38,896 nt of DNA from Acidobacteriota bacterium (GCA_021323895.1 JAJPKD010000050.1:1-38896), one strand, 5' to 3'. Shown: positions 7,514-17,025, counted from the stretch's first letter. Made by a program: numbers and translations. Notes: generated by a model from the sequence alone, not told the origin.

Positions 7514-8248
7514 TTGGTAAGGACTAGCAACATGGTCCGCATTCGTGCGCGACTGCCTTTGAAACTTCCCATTTGGGTTTTCTACCGCGAGAGCGTCGAT
7601 TACGAGTGGACCGAAAAATCGCGACTCGTCGATGTCAGTCAGTTCGGCGCTGGTTTCACCTTGCCGCGGCCGGTTGATGTCGGTCGATTGATGCGAGTGA
7701 TGATCCCGCTGCCTTATCAACTCCGTTCGTTTGATCACTTCAAGACTCTTTACTCGGTTTGGGCGTTGGTCAGACACGTTTCCCTGGTGACGCAGCAACC
7801 CACTTTGTTTCGCGTCGGCGTGGCTTTTGTCGGCAAGGACGCGCCGCCGAGTTATTTGGAAGAGCCCGCGCGCCGCTACGTTCTGCTGCCAATGAAAAGC
7901 GACCAGCCTTCGTTGTGGCGAATCACAAGGCTGCCGCTCGCGCAGAAGCGAAGAGAGCCCCGCCTGAACATTCCGTTGGAGGTAGTGGTCGAAACTCTCG
8001 ACCAGAATGGTAAACCGTCGATGCGTGAACACACGGTAACTGAAGCCATCAGCCGGCTCGGAATCTGTGTCCCGACGAGCCTTGATGGCGGTCCCGGTCG
8101 CATGCTCAAGATTACCAGCGTGACTGACCGCGTTTCGCGCTTCGCCACGGTTCGCTCGCGCGAAATCAAGTCTGATGGCGTGGCTCGCCTCGGCCTTGAG
8201 TTTGTCGGCGACCATTGGCCTTTGGATAGAGATTTGCGCAACCTCTGA
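7514..8248 (+). CDS. Tandem PilZ-domain protein
   Basis: This 244-residue protein contains two PilZ-like units; PilZ domains bind cyclic di-GMP. The first has R9-x3-R13 and DVSQFG (D40, S42, G45), matching both PilZ signatures. The second has R146-x3-R150, but its second motif reads AISRLG at 178-183 with alanine where D or N is expected, so it may bind the nucleotide weakly or not at all. No output domain is visible, which suggests a small adaptor. It starts at TTG with a strong Shine-Dalgarno. It is flanked by intergenic gaps of about 170 and 104 bases and has no obvious operon partner. Confidence 0.8.
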   Translation: MVRTSNMVRIRARLPLKLPIWVFYRESVDYEWTEKSRLVDVSQFGAGFTLPRPVDVGRLMRVMIPLPYQLRSFDHFKTLYSVWALVRHVSLVTQQPTLFRVGVAFVGKDAPPSYLEEPARRYVLLPMKSDQPSLWRITRLPLAQKRREPRLNIPLEVVVETLDQNGKPSMREHTVTEAISRLGICVPTSLDGGPGRMLKITSVTDRVSRFATVRSREIKSDGVARLGLEFVGDHWPLDRDLRNL

Positions 8249-8352
8249 AACAACCCGCCATCGATCCGCAAAACAAAATTAGCTATCGTCAGTATCGCGA
8301 TGCTATGCTTGCTTACCTCCGACTACGAATCTGAGCAGATTGCCATCCGCAG

Positions 8353-9621
8353 ATGCTAAGTAGCTTCAAAGCTCCGCGCCGAGTTGTCATCACCGGCATG
8401 GGGTGTGTCACGCCAATTGGCATCGGCCGCGAAGCATTCTGGGCCGGCTTGCAGCGCGGCGAAAGCGGCGTCCGACGGATCGAATCGTTCGACGTTTCTG
8501 ATTCGCCGGTGAAAATCGCGGCGCAGGTTCGGGATTTTGATTGGGAAGCCCAACTGAGCGCGAAGGACCGCAAGCATGTTCCGCGCACGGTTCCTCTCGC
8601 CTTGGCGGCAGCGCGCGAAGCATTCACGGACGCGGGTATCGAATGCGAAAAGCTTTCGGTTGAAGAGCGTCGAGAGATCGGGGTTGAGATTGGAACCGGT
8701 GGCGGCGGTCTGCCGTTCGTCGAAGACCACTACGCGATTTGGTACAACGGCCGCTCGCATTCAAAGGCCAGCGTTTACATCATTCCAGCAGCGACGCATG
8801 GAACTTTGTCGAGCGAACTTTCTATGGCGTTCGGCCTGCGCGGTCTGTCGCACGTTGTCTCGACCGGATGCACCAGTTCGACCGATGCGATCGCTTATGC
8901 GGCGCAGCACATCGCCCTGGGCCGTCAGGGAGTAATGTTAGCTGGCGGCGTTGATGCTCCGCTCGCGCCTGGGATTCTTGCCGGATTTAATCTGTTGACA
9001 GTGTTAACGACTGACTGGAACGACGAGCCCGAGCGCGCCTCGCGGCCTTTCACGCGAAATCGATCGGGGATGGTACTCGGCGAGGGCTCCTGGATTTACG
9101 TACTTGAGGAATTCGAGCGGGCGAAACAGCGCGGCGCCAAAGTCTATGCTGAGATCATCGGATATGGCTCAACCTGTGATGCCTATCATCGCGTGCGTTT
9201 GCAGGAAGGCGGCGACGAACCGGCGCGCGCCATGGCGCTTGCGATGGCAGATGCCGGCGTCGGTCCCAGCGAAATCGATTACGTAAATCTGCACGGCACT
9301 TCGACGGTGCTGAACGATCGGATCGAAACGAACGCTTTGAAGCTAGCGCTCAACTGCAACTCACAGCGCATTCCTATGTCGGCGACCAAATCCCAGATTG
9401 GACATCCGCAGGGCGCGAGCGGGGCAGCCGGATTGGGCGCGGCCCTCTGCGCAATGCACACGGGTCTTGTTCCTCCCACAATCAACCTCGATGAACCCGA
9501 TCCAGACTGCGATTTAGATTACGTTCCGTTGCAAGCGCGTGAAGCTGACGTGCGCACGGCGCTCTGCAACTGCATCGGCTTTGGATCGAAGAATAGCGCG
9601 CTAGTGGTGCAGCGAGTTTAA
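8353..9621 (+). CDS. Beta-ketoacyl-ACP synthase (FabF-like ketosynthase)
   Basis: This is a 422-residue condensing enzyme of the KAS I/II thiolase fold. It would extend an acyl chain with malonyl-ACP by decarboxylative condensation. All three catalytic residues are present: C173 in STGCTSSTDA, H314 in LHGTST and H351 in KSQIGHPQGASGAAG. The acyl-site motif is STGC rather than the common TAC, and the protein is followed by a methyltransferase and a flavoprotein, not by the acpP/fab genes of primary fatty-acid synthesis. This points to a specialised lipid or polyketide pathway. A housekeeping fabF role is less likely but not excluded. Confidence 0.9.
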   Translation: MLSSFKAPRRVVITGMGCVTPIGIGREAFWAGLQRGESGVRRIESFDVSDSPVKIAAQVRDFDWEAQLSAKDRKHVPRTVPLALAAAREAFTDAGIECEKLSVEERREIGVEIGTGGGGLPFVEDHYAIWYNGRSHSKASVYIIPAATHGTLSSELSMAFGLRGLSHVVSTGCTSSTDAIAYAAQHIALGRQGVMLAGGVDAPLAPGILAGFNLLTVLTTDWNDEPERASRPFTRNRSGMVLGEGSWIYVLEEFERAKQRGAKVYAEIIGYGSTCDAYHRVRLQEGGDEPARAMALAMADAGVGPSEIDYVNLHGTSTVLNDRIETNALKLALNCNSQRIPMSATKSQIGHPQGASGAAGLGAALCAMHTGLVPPTINLDEPDPDCDLDYVPLQAREADVRTALCNCIGFGSKNSALVVQRV

Positions 9622-9716
9622 TCCGCAGATTGCGCATATTACACAGATTGAAGATCGTCAACGGCACGGTCGGGCTTGATCCTTTTCAGTTTTGTTGGTC
9701 TGCGTAATCTGCGGAT
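9621..9716. repeat. ATCCGCAGATT inverted-repeat element, copy 1
   Basis: The left end starts ATCCGCAGATTGCGCA, and the right end is TCTGCGTAATCTGCGGAT (9699-9716), its reverse complement with a few changes. The element fills the gap between the ketosynthase and methyltransferase genes, starting at the ketosynthase stop codon. Related copies lie at 19520-19682 and 34267-34365. There is no T-tract after the right arm. Confidence 0.8.
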
Positions 9717-9721
9717 AATTC

Positions 9722-10441
9722 ATGTTCGAAAAGTTTCGTCAACGCAGCCTCGAGCCTGAGAATCTCGACAAGGGCACTTACACGCCGGAAGAGTACGAAG
9801 GTTGCCTGGTTGAATTGCGGCGGATAAACGAATGGCTGGGCGATGCCAATGCTTTGCGCGATTCACTGCTGAAGGAAATCGAGGACGTCGGCCTGCGATC
9901 TTTTTCGGTGCTCGATGTCGGCGCCGGTTCGGGTGAGTTGCTGCGCGTGATCGCTACCTGGGCTCGGGAGTCGAATCGCGAGGCTTCGCTGGTTGGGCTG
10001 GAGCTGAACGCACGATCGGCGCAATCGATTCTTGACGAATCGCGCAATTATCCAGAGATCGCAGCAGTTCGGGGTGATGGATTTCGACTTCCGTTTCTGG
10101 ATGGGACTTTTGATTACGCGATTCAATCACTCACGCTGCATCATTTCGACAATGCCGGCGCGGCAAACATCGTCCGCGAGATGGCGCGCGTCGCGTCGCG
10201 CGGCATCTTCGTAATTGATCTGGAGCGCAGCAAGGTTGCGTACTTTCTCTACACGACGGTTGCGCGATTGTTTTTGCACAATCGTCTGATCCGCGAAGAC
10301 GGCGCGCTGTCGATTTTGAAAAGCTGGACGCCGCACGAGTTGGAGGCGATCGGCCGATCCGCCGGCCTGACAAATCTGAAAATAGAAAAGCATTTCGCGG
10401 CGCGTTTGATTCTGCGAGGTAGTGCAATTCAGGCCGTTTAG
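9722..10441 (+). CDS. Class I SAM-dependent methyltransferase
   Basis: This 239-residue enzyme has the Rossmann-type methyltransferase core. Motif I is VLDVGAGSGELLRVI (about residues 60-74). An acidic strand end, VGLELNARS, follows as the ribose-binding region. RGDGFRLPFLDGTFDYAIQSLTLHHF matches the usual D-G/A-x-x-LPF and post-motif pattern. The acceptor substrate cannot be read from the sequence. It lies between a ketosynthase and a geranylgeranyl-reductase-like flavoprotein on the same strand, suggesting it methylates the product of that pathway. Confidence 0.88.
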   Translation: MFEKFRQRSLEPENLDKGTYTPEEYEGCLVELRRINEWLGDANALRDSLLKEIEDVGLRSFSVLDVGAGSGELLRVIATWARESNREASLVGLELNARSAQSILDESRNYPEIAAVRGDGFRLPFLDGTFDYAIQSLTLHHFDNAGAANIVREMARVASRGIFVIDLERSKVAYFLYTTVARLFLHNRLIREDGALSILKSWTPHELEAIGRSAGLTNLKIEKHFAARLILRGSAIQAV

Positions 10442-10462
10442 AGCGCGCATTAGAGCGCGCCC

Positions 10463-10480
10463 GGCAGGACAAGTCCTGCC
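10463..10480. repeat. Short perfect hairpin between methyltransferase and FAD oxidoreductase genes
   Basis: GGCAGGAC (10463-10470) and GTCCTGCC (10473-10480) form an eight-bp perfect stem with a two-base loop. It lies between two same-strand genes and has no T-tract. It belongs to the general class of short dispersed palindromes in this window. Confidence 0.7.
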
Positions 10481-10498
10481 TCTAAACGAATTACTAAC

Positions 10499-11704
10499 GT
10501 GAATTCGAACGATAAATACGAAGTCATCATCGCCGGTGGCGGTCCCGCCGGATCGAGCGCCGCGATAAATTTGGCGACGCGGGGCGCGCGCGTACTGCTC
10601 ATCGAGCAGACGCGATTTCCGCGGCCAAAACTTTGCGGCGAGTTCATCTCGCCCGAGTGCGTAACTCTGTTCGAAAAACTCGGCGTCGCAGATCAGATGA
10701 TTGCGGCGCTCCCATCAAAACTCTCCGAAACAGTTTTCTATTCGCGCAGCGGTCACAGCGCGCGCGTGCCGAGTGAATGGTTCGGCGCAATCGGCATCGC
10801 GCTTGGATTGAGCCGCGCCGAAATGGACGAACGCCTGTTGCGACGCGCTATTGACGCCGGGGCGCAAGTCGTCGAAGAAACTCAGGTCACAAATCTGATT
10901 ATCGAAAACTCAACTGTGCGCGGCGTCACCGTGAAACAAAATGGGGTTGAGGCAAAATTCATGAGCGCGGTGACGATTGACGCAACGGGCCGCACTCGAG
11001 CTTTACTTCGCCACGCTAATTCGAACGAGCACCCGCGACGCGACCGCGCGCCGATGGTTGCTTTCAAAGCGCACCTGGAAAACACCGGCGTCATGCCCGG
11101 CGCTTGCGAAATTTACTTCTACAAAAGCGGCTACGGCGGACTCAGCAGCATTGAAAATGGTTTGAGCAATCTTTGCTTCATTGTGTCAGCGCGCGAGGCC
11201 CGCGCGTGCGGCGCGAATGCCGATCGGGTGATGCGCGAAGTTGTTTGCCAGAATCGGCGTGCGCAGGAAACTCTGCGGAGCGCGCGCCTCCAATCACCCT
11301 GGCTGGGGGTTTCACTCGAAGGTTTCGGTCGCTATTCAGTCGCGCCGCTGCATGGCTTGTTGGCGATTGGTGACGCGGCGTCTTTCATCGATCCGTTCAC
11401 CGGAAGCGGGATGTTGATGGCTCTACAGAGCGGCGAACTGGTGGCGGATCAAATCGGAAAATATCTTCAGTCCGCTTCAACGAATCTTGGTCAACTGCGA
11501 AGCGATTACTCGGCTGCTTACGACGAAACTTTCGATTCGCGTCTAAAAATATGTTCATTGCTTCGGAAGGCCGCTTTCGTGCCCGGACTGGCCGAAGTCG
11601 CGGTGCGCGCTTTTGGCGCCAGCGAGAAAATTCGGCGCGCTATGGCACGCGCGACGCGCCGCCGCAGAGCGAAACCTTTTTCGTTCTTGAGACGTACAGG
11701 CTGA
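10499..11704 (+). CDS. FAD-dependent oxidoreductase, geranylgeranyl-reductase-like
   Basis: This 401-residue flavoprotein starts at GTG 10499. The N-terminal dinucleotide-binding motif is IIAGGGPAGSSAAINLA, and it is followed by the acidic ribose contact LLIEQ and the RFPRPKLCGEF block typical of geranylgeranyl reductase/UbiH-like enzymes. The late FAD motif is AIGDAASFIDPFTGSGMLMALQSG. Family members hydroxylate, halogenate or reduce lipid and polyketide substrates. With the ketosynthase and methyltransferase immediately upstream it completes a three-gene set. A highly basic C-terminal tail (RRRRAKPF) ends the protein. Confidence 0.87.
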   Translation: MNSNDKYEVIIAGGGPAGSSAAINLATRGARVLLIEQTRFPRPKLCGEFISPECVTLFEKLGVADQMIAALPSKLSETVFYSRSGHSARVPSEWFGAIGIALGLSRAEMDERLLRRAIDAGAQVVEETQVTNLIIENSTVRGVTVKQNGVEAKFMSAVTIDATGRTRALLRHANSNEHPRRDRAPMVAFKAHLENTGVMPGACEIYFYKSGYGGLSSIENGLSNLCFIVSAREARACGANADRVMREVVCQNRRAQETLRSARLQSPWLGVSLEGFGRYSVAPLHGLLAIGDAASFIDPFTGSGMLMALQSGELVADQIGKYLQSASTNLGQLRSDYSAAYDETFDSRLKICSLLRKAAFVPGLAEVAVRAFGASEKIRRAMARATRRRRAKPFSFLRRTG

Positions 11705-11957
11705 ACGCAGACACGGATCCAACCCTTGCGATCTTTAGTTCTTGCCTCGCGAATGGATTTAGGGTACAAACTGCCTGCGACTAAGAGTTCGTTCGTCAAT
11801 GCACGTGTTTTTAGCAGAGACCGCGGTGATGCAAATCATTCATAGCTTTCAAAATCATCCTCCCCTCAATTGTTAATGCCGGTCAGTAAGTCTTAGTGAT
11901 AGTGCGTAGGAAAGTTGTCGCCAAAATTTCCAAGTCAGTCAAAAGGAGAGAATAAAA

Positions 11958-14900
11958 ATGCCTTCGTCCTTCAACCCCCGACACGGAATCTCGACGCGAA
12001 TTTTGTCTGCCTGCTTTGTAATGCTGGTTTGCGTTACCGCCGCGATGTCACAAGCCCAATCGAACGCGGCTGACTTGCAGGGAACTGTTCGCGATCAGAA
12101 TGGCGCCGCGGTGCCCAATGCCTCGATTACGGTGCGCAACGCGGCCACGAATCTCTCGCGCGAAGCGACGGCAAACGACGACGGATTTTACAAGATAGTT
12201 AATCTGCCACCGGGCATTTACGAAGTAAGGGTCAAAGCCAACAATTACAAAACTGCCATCCTGCCGAGCGTGCCGCTGAGCGTAGGACAAACCGTTACGC
12301 AGGACGTTCCGCTGGAAGTAGGTGACATCAGCGCCACGGTAACCGTTTCGAGCGCAGCGCCTAGTCTCGTTGAAACATCCGGCACTTCGGTCGCTTCGAC
12401 GATTAACCAGGAACGAATCAACGATCTGCCGATCAACGAACGCAGCGCCACTGGCTTTGCGCTAACGATTTCCACGGTAGGAAGAGACAACGGACGGCCC
12501 ATTGGGCCAGCGCCAACCTCTGGCCTGAACATCGGCGGCCAGCGCGGCCGCTCGACGCTGGTGCAGGTTGACGGCGCGGACTACACGGACAACTCGATCA
12601 ACGCTGCGCGCTCGACGGTGAGCCAGGAGGCGGTGCAGGAATATCAAGTGGCCACCAATTCTTACGCGCCTGAATTTGGCCGGGCGACGGGCGGCATCGT
12701 GAACGTCGCCACCAAGAGCGGTACGAATGAACTGCGCGGCAACATCTTTGGTTTCATCCGGCACAAGTCGATTCAAGCGAGAAACGCATTTGCGCCGCTG
12801 ATCGATAACGATCCGAATAAGAAACCACCATTCACTCGCGGACAGTATGGCGGCACGATTGGTGGCCCAATCAAGAAGGACAAAACTTTCTTCTTTGCCA
12901 GCTTCGAACAAAGACGCCGGCAGGAGTCAGGGTTCTTTACCAGCGATGTCGGCGCTGGTTTGACCAGTAGCGTCACAATCGGCGCGCCTTTTCCGCCTTT
13001 CACGAACGTTTACACCAACCTCACGGCCGCACAGGCGAACTTCATCAACGGCGAACTTGCCAGCGGCGATGCCGCACGCATCAGCCGCGCGATTACGTAC
13101 GCGACCTTCGCGTCTTCCGGTGGACAAATTGGACTGAACGGCGTGAGCACGTTGCGCAGTCCTGGCGGCGCGATCACTGCGGGGTCGGTCATTGGCGGAA
13201 GATTCTTCATATCCGGCGCGCCAGTGCCCTCGCTGGCCAACAACAACGCGGTGCCCAACTTCATCACGACTAACGCGGCGGGTCAGCCAATCGCGTTTCG
13301 CGCGCTCAACAGTCTGGCGCGAATTTTTCCGATTTCTGAATCAACAAGTTTCTTTTCCGTGCGTGGCGATCATGCCTTCAATCGCAACAACAACATGACC
13401 TTGCGGTTTGGCTACAATCCGAGTGACTTAACGGGCATTCAGGATGAATCGCAAAACCAAACGGTCGGACAAAATGATTTCTCGCGCACCGGCATTCAAA
13501 CGTTGCGCGACTACTCTTTTGTAGCCTCTTTGGCTTCCACTCTTTCAACCAAAATTGTGAACGAAGGGCGCTTCAATTTTGGCCGCCGCAAGGCCACCTT
13601 TGATTCGCAGATTCCCGGCGCGGCAATTCAGGTAATCGGGTCGGCGTTCATGGGCTCGAATCCATTTTCTCCAGTTAACCGGACTGAGAAGCGTTATCAA
13701 TTCACCGACAACGTTAACTACATTCGCGGCAATCACACATTCAAGTTCGGCGGCGACGTTAACTTTATTAACATCGGCGCTCGCTTTGAGTTGAACTTTC
13801 CCGGATTGTTCAACTTTGGCGGAGTTGCCGCCAGCACACTGGGGAACTTCATTACCGGCCTGCCGGCCACGGCCCCGGACATCACCCCGGTGCAGTCCTA
13901 CGGGCTAGGTTTCCCCTCGGCGTTTATTCAGGGATTTGGCAATCCCAACAGCTCGATCAAGAACAAACCACTGGCTTTCTTTGCCCAGGACAGTTGGAAG
14001 ATTCGGCCAAACTTCACTTTCAACTATGGAGTTCGCTACGACGTTGAATTGACCGACACCATTGCGCCAATCGGCTTTAGAGATCCGCTGACGGGGATAA
14101 CTTTGTCAGCCGCAGATATGCTAGCGGCGCAGGACGCAGTCAATGTGCAACAGGGCTTTCCGCGTGACACAAACAACTTCGCTCCGCGGGTGGGCTTTGC
14201 CTGGGACATCAAAGGAAAAGGCAAGACTGTGATTCGCGGCGCCTTCGGTTTGTTCTACGATCATCCGCTGTTGGCAGTCGCTTTCAACTCCGATATCGCG
14301 GACGCGGCCCAGCAACAGCAGTACTTTAGCGTGCTTCCGGGCAGCCCTGCTTCAAACGCCTCGATCAACTTGCTGCAAATTTTCCAGGGAACGATTTGCT
14401 CGAGCGCCACGACGAACGCGTTGTGCCCGGCTGGTCTAACCACCCCCGGCGTAGCGACGACGGCCCAGTATCTTCCGGGTCGAGTACGCTTCAACGATCA
14501 AACATTCGTGGGCTTCGGTCCACTCTTCCCGTTCACCCTGGCCGTCAGCAAAAACTTTGAATACGCGTACGCCAACCAGGCAAATTTCACGGTCGAGCGG
14601 CAACTGACGAAAGACATGTCGATTTCGGGAAGTTACATTTTCGTCGGCGCGCATCACTTGCCGCACCCACAAGACATCAACGCGCCCAGGGCCGATCTTC
14701 TGATTGAAAACTTCCGGCGATTTGCTGGGACTGCGCCGGCGAGCAACAGCCAGGCTTTGCTGTTTAGCTTGCCGACTGCTTGTCCGGGCGCGGGATGTCC
14801 ACCGGGATATACCGTAATCATTCCCGGATTGGTTGGCCGCAACGGACTGGGCCAGGGAGTTGTCAGTCCCATCGCCGCCAACTTCTTCCGCCCCAATAGC

Positions 14901-15734
14901 CCCAACTATTTCTTCATCGCCTCGGCGACCGGCGGCGCAGTCAACAAAGCCGCTTTTGACGCCGCGCCGACAGCAGCCAATAGCCTCCGGACGCCGGGCC
15001 CGATCACGCCGTTTGGCGAAGTTGACGCTCAGCTATCCGACGGTAACTCGTTCTACCACGCAATGAACCTCGAGCTAAAGCGACGGTTCGCTAACAACTT
15101 CCAGTTCGTGGCTTCTTATACGTGGTCGCATTCGATTGATGACTCCAGCGATCTGCAAACGTTGCTCAAGCCGCAGGACAATCGCAACTTCCGCGGTGAA
15201 CGGGCAAACTCGCTCTTCGACCAGCGCCACCGCTTTGTCTTCAGCGGCGCATTGAGTTCACCCGCGGCCTGGCGCAGTTCCGACAGCGCGATGCGTCGGA
15301 TCTTTTCTGATTTCACGCTCGCTCCGATCATCGAAGTTTCGTCGGGTCGGCCGTTCAATATCATCTCGGGGAGCGACTCAAACGGCGACTTACAAAGTTC
15401 AAACGATCGCCCGAGCGTAAACGCCGCCACTTTGTTCATTCCCACGACGGCATTTACCAATGGTAGTCTCGGCCGAGACATGGGAATCACGCACGGGTAC
15501 GCCTCGCTCGACATGCGACTGATGCGCTCGATTCGCTTCGGCGAGCGCCTTCGATTGGATGTGATTGCCGAGGGTTTCAATCTATTCAATCGCTTCAACG
15601 AAGCTGCGGCATCGCCATTCTTTGCCGACGTGAACACCTTTAACCAACGCGCGGGCAACGGCCGCTTTTACGGCCGTCCGACCGCGGCCTACGATCCCAG
15701 ACAGTTTCAGTTTGGATTGAAATTGAACTGGTAA
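11958..15734 (+). CDS. TonB-dependent receptor-like outer membrane protein with carboxypeptidase-regulatory domain
   Basis: This 1258-residue protein is of the Oar-like class. It has a signal peptide (about 1-33, ending AMSQAQS) and a carboxypeptidase regulatory-like beta domain at about 38-125 (LQGTVRDQNGAAVPNASITV ... LPPGIYEVRV). A plug-like region follows (INDLPINERS, then GGIVNVATKSGTNELRG), and then a large beta-barrel ending in a C-terminal W. Such proteins are abundant in Acidobacteriota and Bacteroidota and are thought to import polymers or glycans, but no substrate is evident. The start is supported by AAGGAGAG upstream of the ATG. It is a single-gene unit with a terminator at 15766-15800. 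Confidence 0.92.
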   Translation: MPSSFNPRHGISTRILSACFVMLVCVTAAMSQAQSNAADLQGTVRDQNGAAVPNASITVRNAATNLSREATANDDGFYKIVNLPPGIYEVRVKANNYKTAILPSVPLSVGQTVTQDVPLEVGDISATVTVSSAAPSLVETSGTSVASTINQERINDLPINERSATGFALTISTVGRDNGRPIGPAPTSGLNIGGQRGRSTLVQVDGADYTDNSINAARSTVSQEAVQEYQVATNSYAPEFGRATGGIVNVATKSGTNELRGNIFGFIRHKSIQARNAFAPLIDNDPNKKPPFTRGQYGGTIGGPIKKDKTFFFASFEQRRRQESGFFTSDVGAGLTSSVTIGAPFPPFTNVYTNLTAAQANFINGELASGDAARISRAITYATFASSGGQIGLNGVSTLRSPGGAITAGSVIGGRFFISGAPVPSLANNNAVPNFITTNAAGQPIAFRALNSLARIFPISESTSFFSVRGDHAFNRNNNMTLRFGYNPSDLTGIQDESQNQTVGQNDFSRTGIQTLRDYSFVASLASTLSTKIVNEGRFNFGRRKATFDSQIPGAAIQVIGSAFMGSNPFSPVNRTEKRYQFTDNVNYIRGNHTFKFGGDVNFINIGARFELNFPGLFNFGGVAASTLGNFITGLPATAPDITPVQSYGLGFPSAFIQGFGNPNSSIKNKPLAFFAQDSWKIRPNFTFNYGVRYDVELTDTIAPIGFRDPLTGITLSAADMLAAQDAVNVQQGFPRDTNNFAPRVGFAWDIKGKGKTVIRGAFGLFYDHPLLAVAFNSDIADAAQQQQYFSVLPGSPASNASINLLQIFQGTICSSATTNALCPAGLTTPGVATTAQYLPGRVRFNDQTFVGFGPLFPFTLAVSKNFEYAYANQANFTVERQLTKDMSISGSYIFVGAHHLPHPQDINAPRADLLIENFRRFAGTAPASNSQALLFSLPTACPGAGCPPGYTVIIPGLVGRNGLGQGVVSPIAANFFRPNSPNYFFIASATGGAVNKAAFDAAPTAANSLRTPGPITPFGEVDAQLSDGNSFYHAMNLELKRRFANNFQFVASYTWSHSIDDSSDLQTLLKPQDNRNFRGERANSLFDQRHRFVFSGALSSPAAWRSSDSAMRRIFSDFTLAPIIEVSSGRPFNIISGSDSNGDLQSSNDRPSVNAATLFIPTTAFTNGSLGRDMGITHGYASLDMRLMRSIRFGERLRLDVIAEGFNLFNRFNEAAASPFFADVNTFNQRAGNGRFYGRPTAAYDPRQFQFGLKLNW

Positions 15735-15765
15735 GCAGTTCTTAGAAACTTCTACGCTAACAAGA

Positions 15766-15800
15766 ACGGCGAGCGCAGTTCATCTGCACTCGCCGTTTTC
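15766..15800 (+). terminator. Hairpin terminator after the TonB-dependent receptor gene
   Basis: Arms at 15766-15779 and 15785-15798 pair over 14 positions with one C-A mismatch and a five-base loop. T residues follow at 15797-15800. It may also serve the convergent small gene that ends at 15827. Confidence 0.82.
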
Positions 15801-15826
15801 GTTTCGAAGATTGAAAACTCTGCTAC

Positions 15827-16270
15827 CTACCGATCCTTTTTCTTAGCTTCCCAGTTCGCGGTGAATCCTTCGGTGGTAAATTCGCCCGCCAGCTTTCCAT
15901 CCTTGAGCCCACCTTTAACGGCAATCGACTCATGCTTCTCAAAGTCGAGCACAAAACTCAATTTGCCGCCGGCCCACTTCCCGTCGCGAATAGTTCCTGC
16001 GCCCGTATGTTCGGAATAACAAGTGCCCGTTACTTTTTCGCCGTCGAGTTTGAATGTGAACGTTGCCGGCGTCGTGCCGTGTCCCGGAACAATACACGAC
16101 ACATTCCATTCACCCGAAATTGGATCGCCGTCGTCTTTGGTCATCGATCTCGAGCCTGCTGGCTCGTTGCCCATAAGCGCACCATGATGCTGAGCAATTG
16201 CCGAACACGCCGTGAACAGAATCGTTGCCAACGCAACGCCTGTCATTAATGAAAGTGCTTTCGATCTCAT
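15827..16270 (-). CDS. Small secreted protein of unknown function
   Basis: This 147-residue protein has an N-terminal signal sequence (MRSKALSLMTGVALATILF, then TACSAIAQ). Cleavage after AIAQ or a weak lipobox around C20 are both possible. The mature part is beta-rich and repetitive: GEWNVSCIVPG, FTFKLDGEKVTGTC, GAGTIRDGKWAGGKLSFVLDF, KGGLKDGKLAGEFTTEG. This resembles a lipocalin-like or META-like beta-sheet, but I do not recognise a family. A longer frame reaches 16327, but GAGGGGGA-type Shine-Dalgarno bases lie just upstream of the ATG at 16270, which fits the signal peptide. It faces the TonB gene convergently. Confidence 0.75.
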   Translation of the reverse strand: MRSKALSLMTGVALATILFTACSAIAQHHGALMGNEPAGSRSMTKDDGDPISGEWNVSCIVPGHGTTPATFTFKLDGEKVTGTCYSEHTGAGTIRDGKWAGGKLSFVLDFEKHESIAVKGGLKDGKLAGEFTTEGFTANWEAKKKDR

Positions 16271-16276
16271 TGATAA

Positions 16277-16284
16277 TCCCCCTC
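16277..16284 (-). promoter_or_regulatory. Ribosome binding site choosing the internal start of the small secreted protein
   Basis: On the minus strand GAGGGGGA lies six bases before the ATG whose first base is 16270. This supports starting at the signal peptide rather than 19 codons further upstream. Confidence 0.65.
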
Positions 16285-16419
16285 TGAGGTCTTGCGGATT
16301 TGTCACTTCAAGAAAGGTGACGCTCAATTTACGACGAGATTAGCAACGGGTTTCAAGAAAGCTGAACTCAGGGCGCGTTCATGGACAAACGCGCTTTTAG
16401 TGTTCAAGAATGAAGCACG

Positions 16420-17025
16420 ATGAGCGGAAAAAAGAAACCCGATCGACGCGCGCAACGCACCCGGCATCAGTTGGGTCACGCGCTCGTCGAACTCGTCAAA
16501 GAAAAACGCTTTGACGATATCACGGTGCAGGAAGTCATCGATCGAGCCGATGTCGGCCGCTCAACCTTCTACACCCACTTTCGCGACAAGGAAGATCTGT
16601 TTCAAAAAGACTGGGAGCAGTTTCTCGACGCGCTGGCGCAACACATTGAATGGGACAAAGCAGGCTCAAGTTCGTTCATTCCGGTGGCGCACTTGTTCGC
16701 TCACTTGCAGGACTATCATCGCTTCTACAAAGGACTCGAGCGCTCGCGAAAAGCAGATGCCGTTTTCAAGCATGGCGTGGCGTACTTGAGCGCGAAGATC
16801 GATGAGGCGCTGGCGGCCAGACTGACCAATCGAACAGCGGCAGCGGTGCCCAGCGCCGTGTTGGCAAACTTCATCTCGAATCAACTGTTCGCGCAATTGC
16901 AGTGGTGGTTAGATCACGGGATGCCTTACTCGCCGGAACGCATGGACGAGATTTTTCATGGGCTCGTAAATCCGACGGTGCAGTCTCAGCTATCGCAGCG
17001 CGCAACCAACAACCACGCGCGATAG
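16420..17025 (+). CDS. TetR/AcrR-family transcriptional regulator
   Basis: This 201-residue protein has an N-terminal TetR helix-turn-helix at about residues 12-60: RTRHQLGHALVELVKEKRFDDITVQEVIDRADVGRSTFYTHFRDKEDLF, with the characteristic G-R-S-T-F-Y-x-H-F recognition helix. The C-terminal ligand-binding half is helical and variable, so the inducer is unknown. It lies between an oppositely oriented small secreted protein and a convergent aquaporin gene. The divergent small secreted protein gene at 15827-16270 is a candidate target through the shared 149-base intergenic region. Confidence 0.9.
   Translation: MSGKKKPDRRAQRTRHQLGHALVELVKEKRFDDITVQEVIDRADVGRSTFYTHFRDKEDLFQKDWEQFLDALAQHIEWDKAGSSSFIPVAHLFAHLQDYHRFYKGLERSRKADAVFKHGVAYLSAKIDEALAARLTNRTAAAVPSAVLANFISNQLFAQLQWWLDHGMPYSPERMDEIFHGLVNPTVQSQLSQRATNNHAR

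Noticed and set aside
11705-11957. Promoter or small RNA in the gap before the TonB-dependent receptor gene
   Set aside because: Apart from the ribosome binding site, no clear -35/-10 pair or stable hairpin could be supported.
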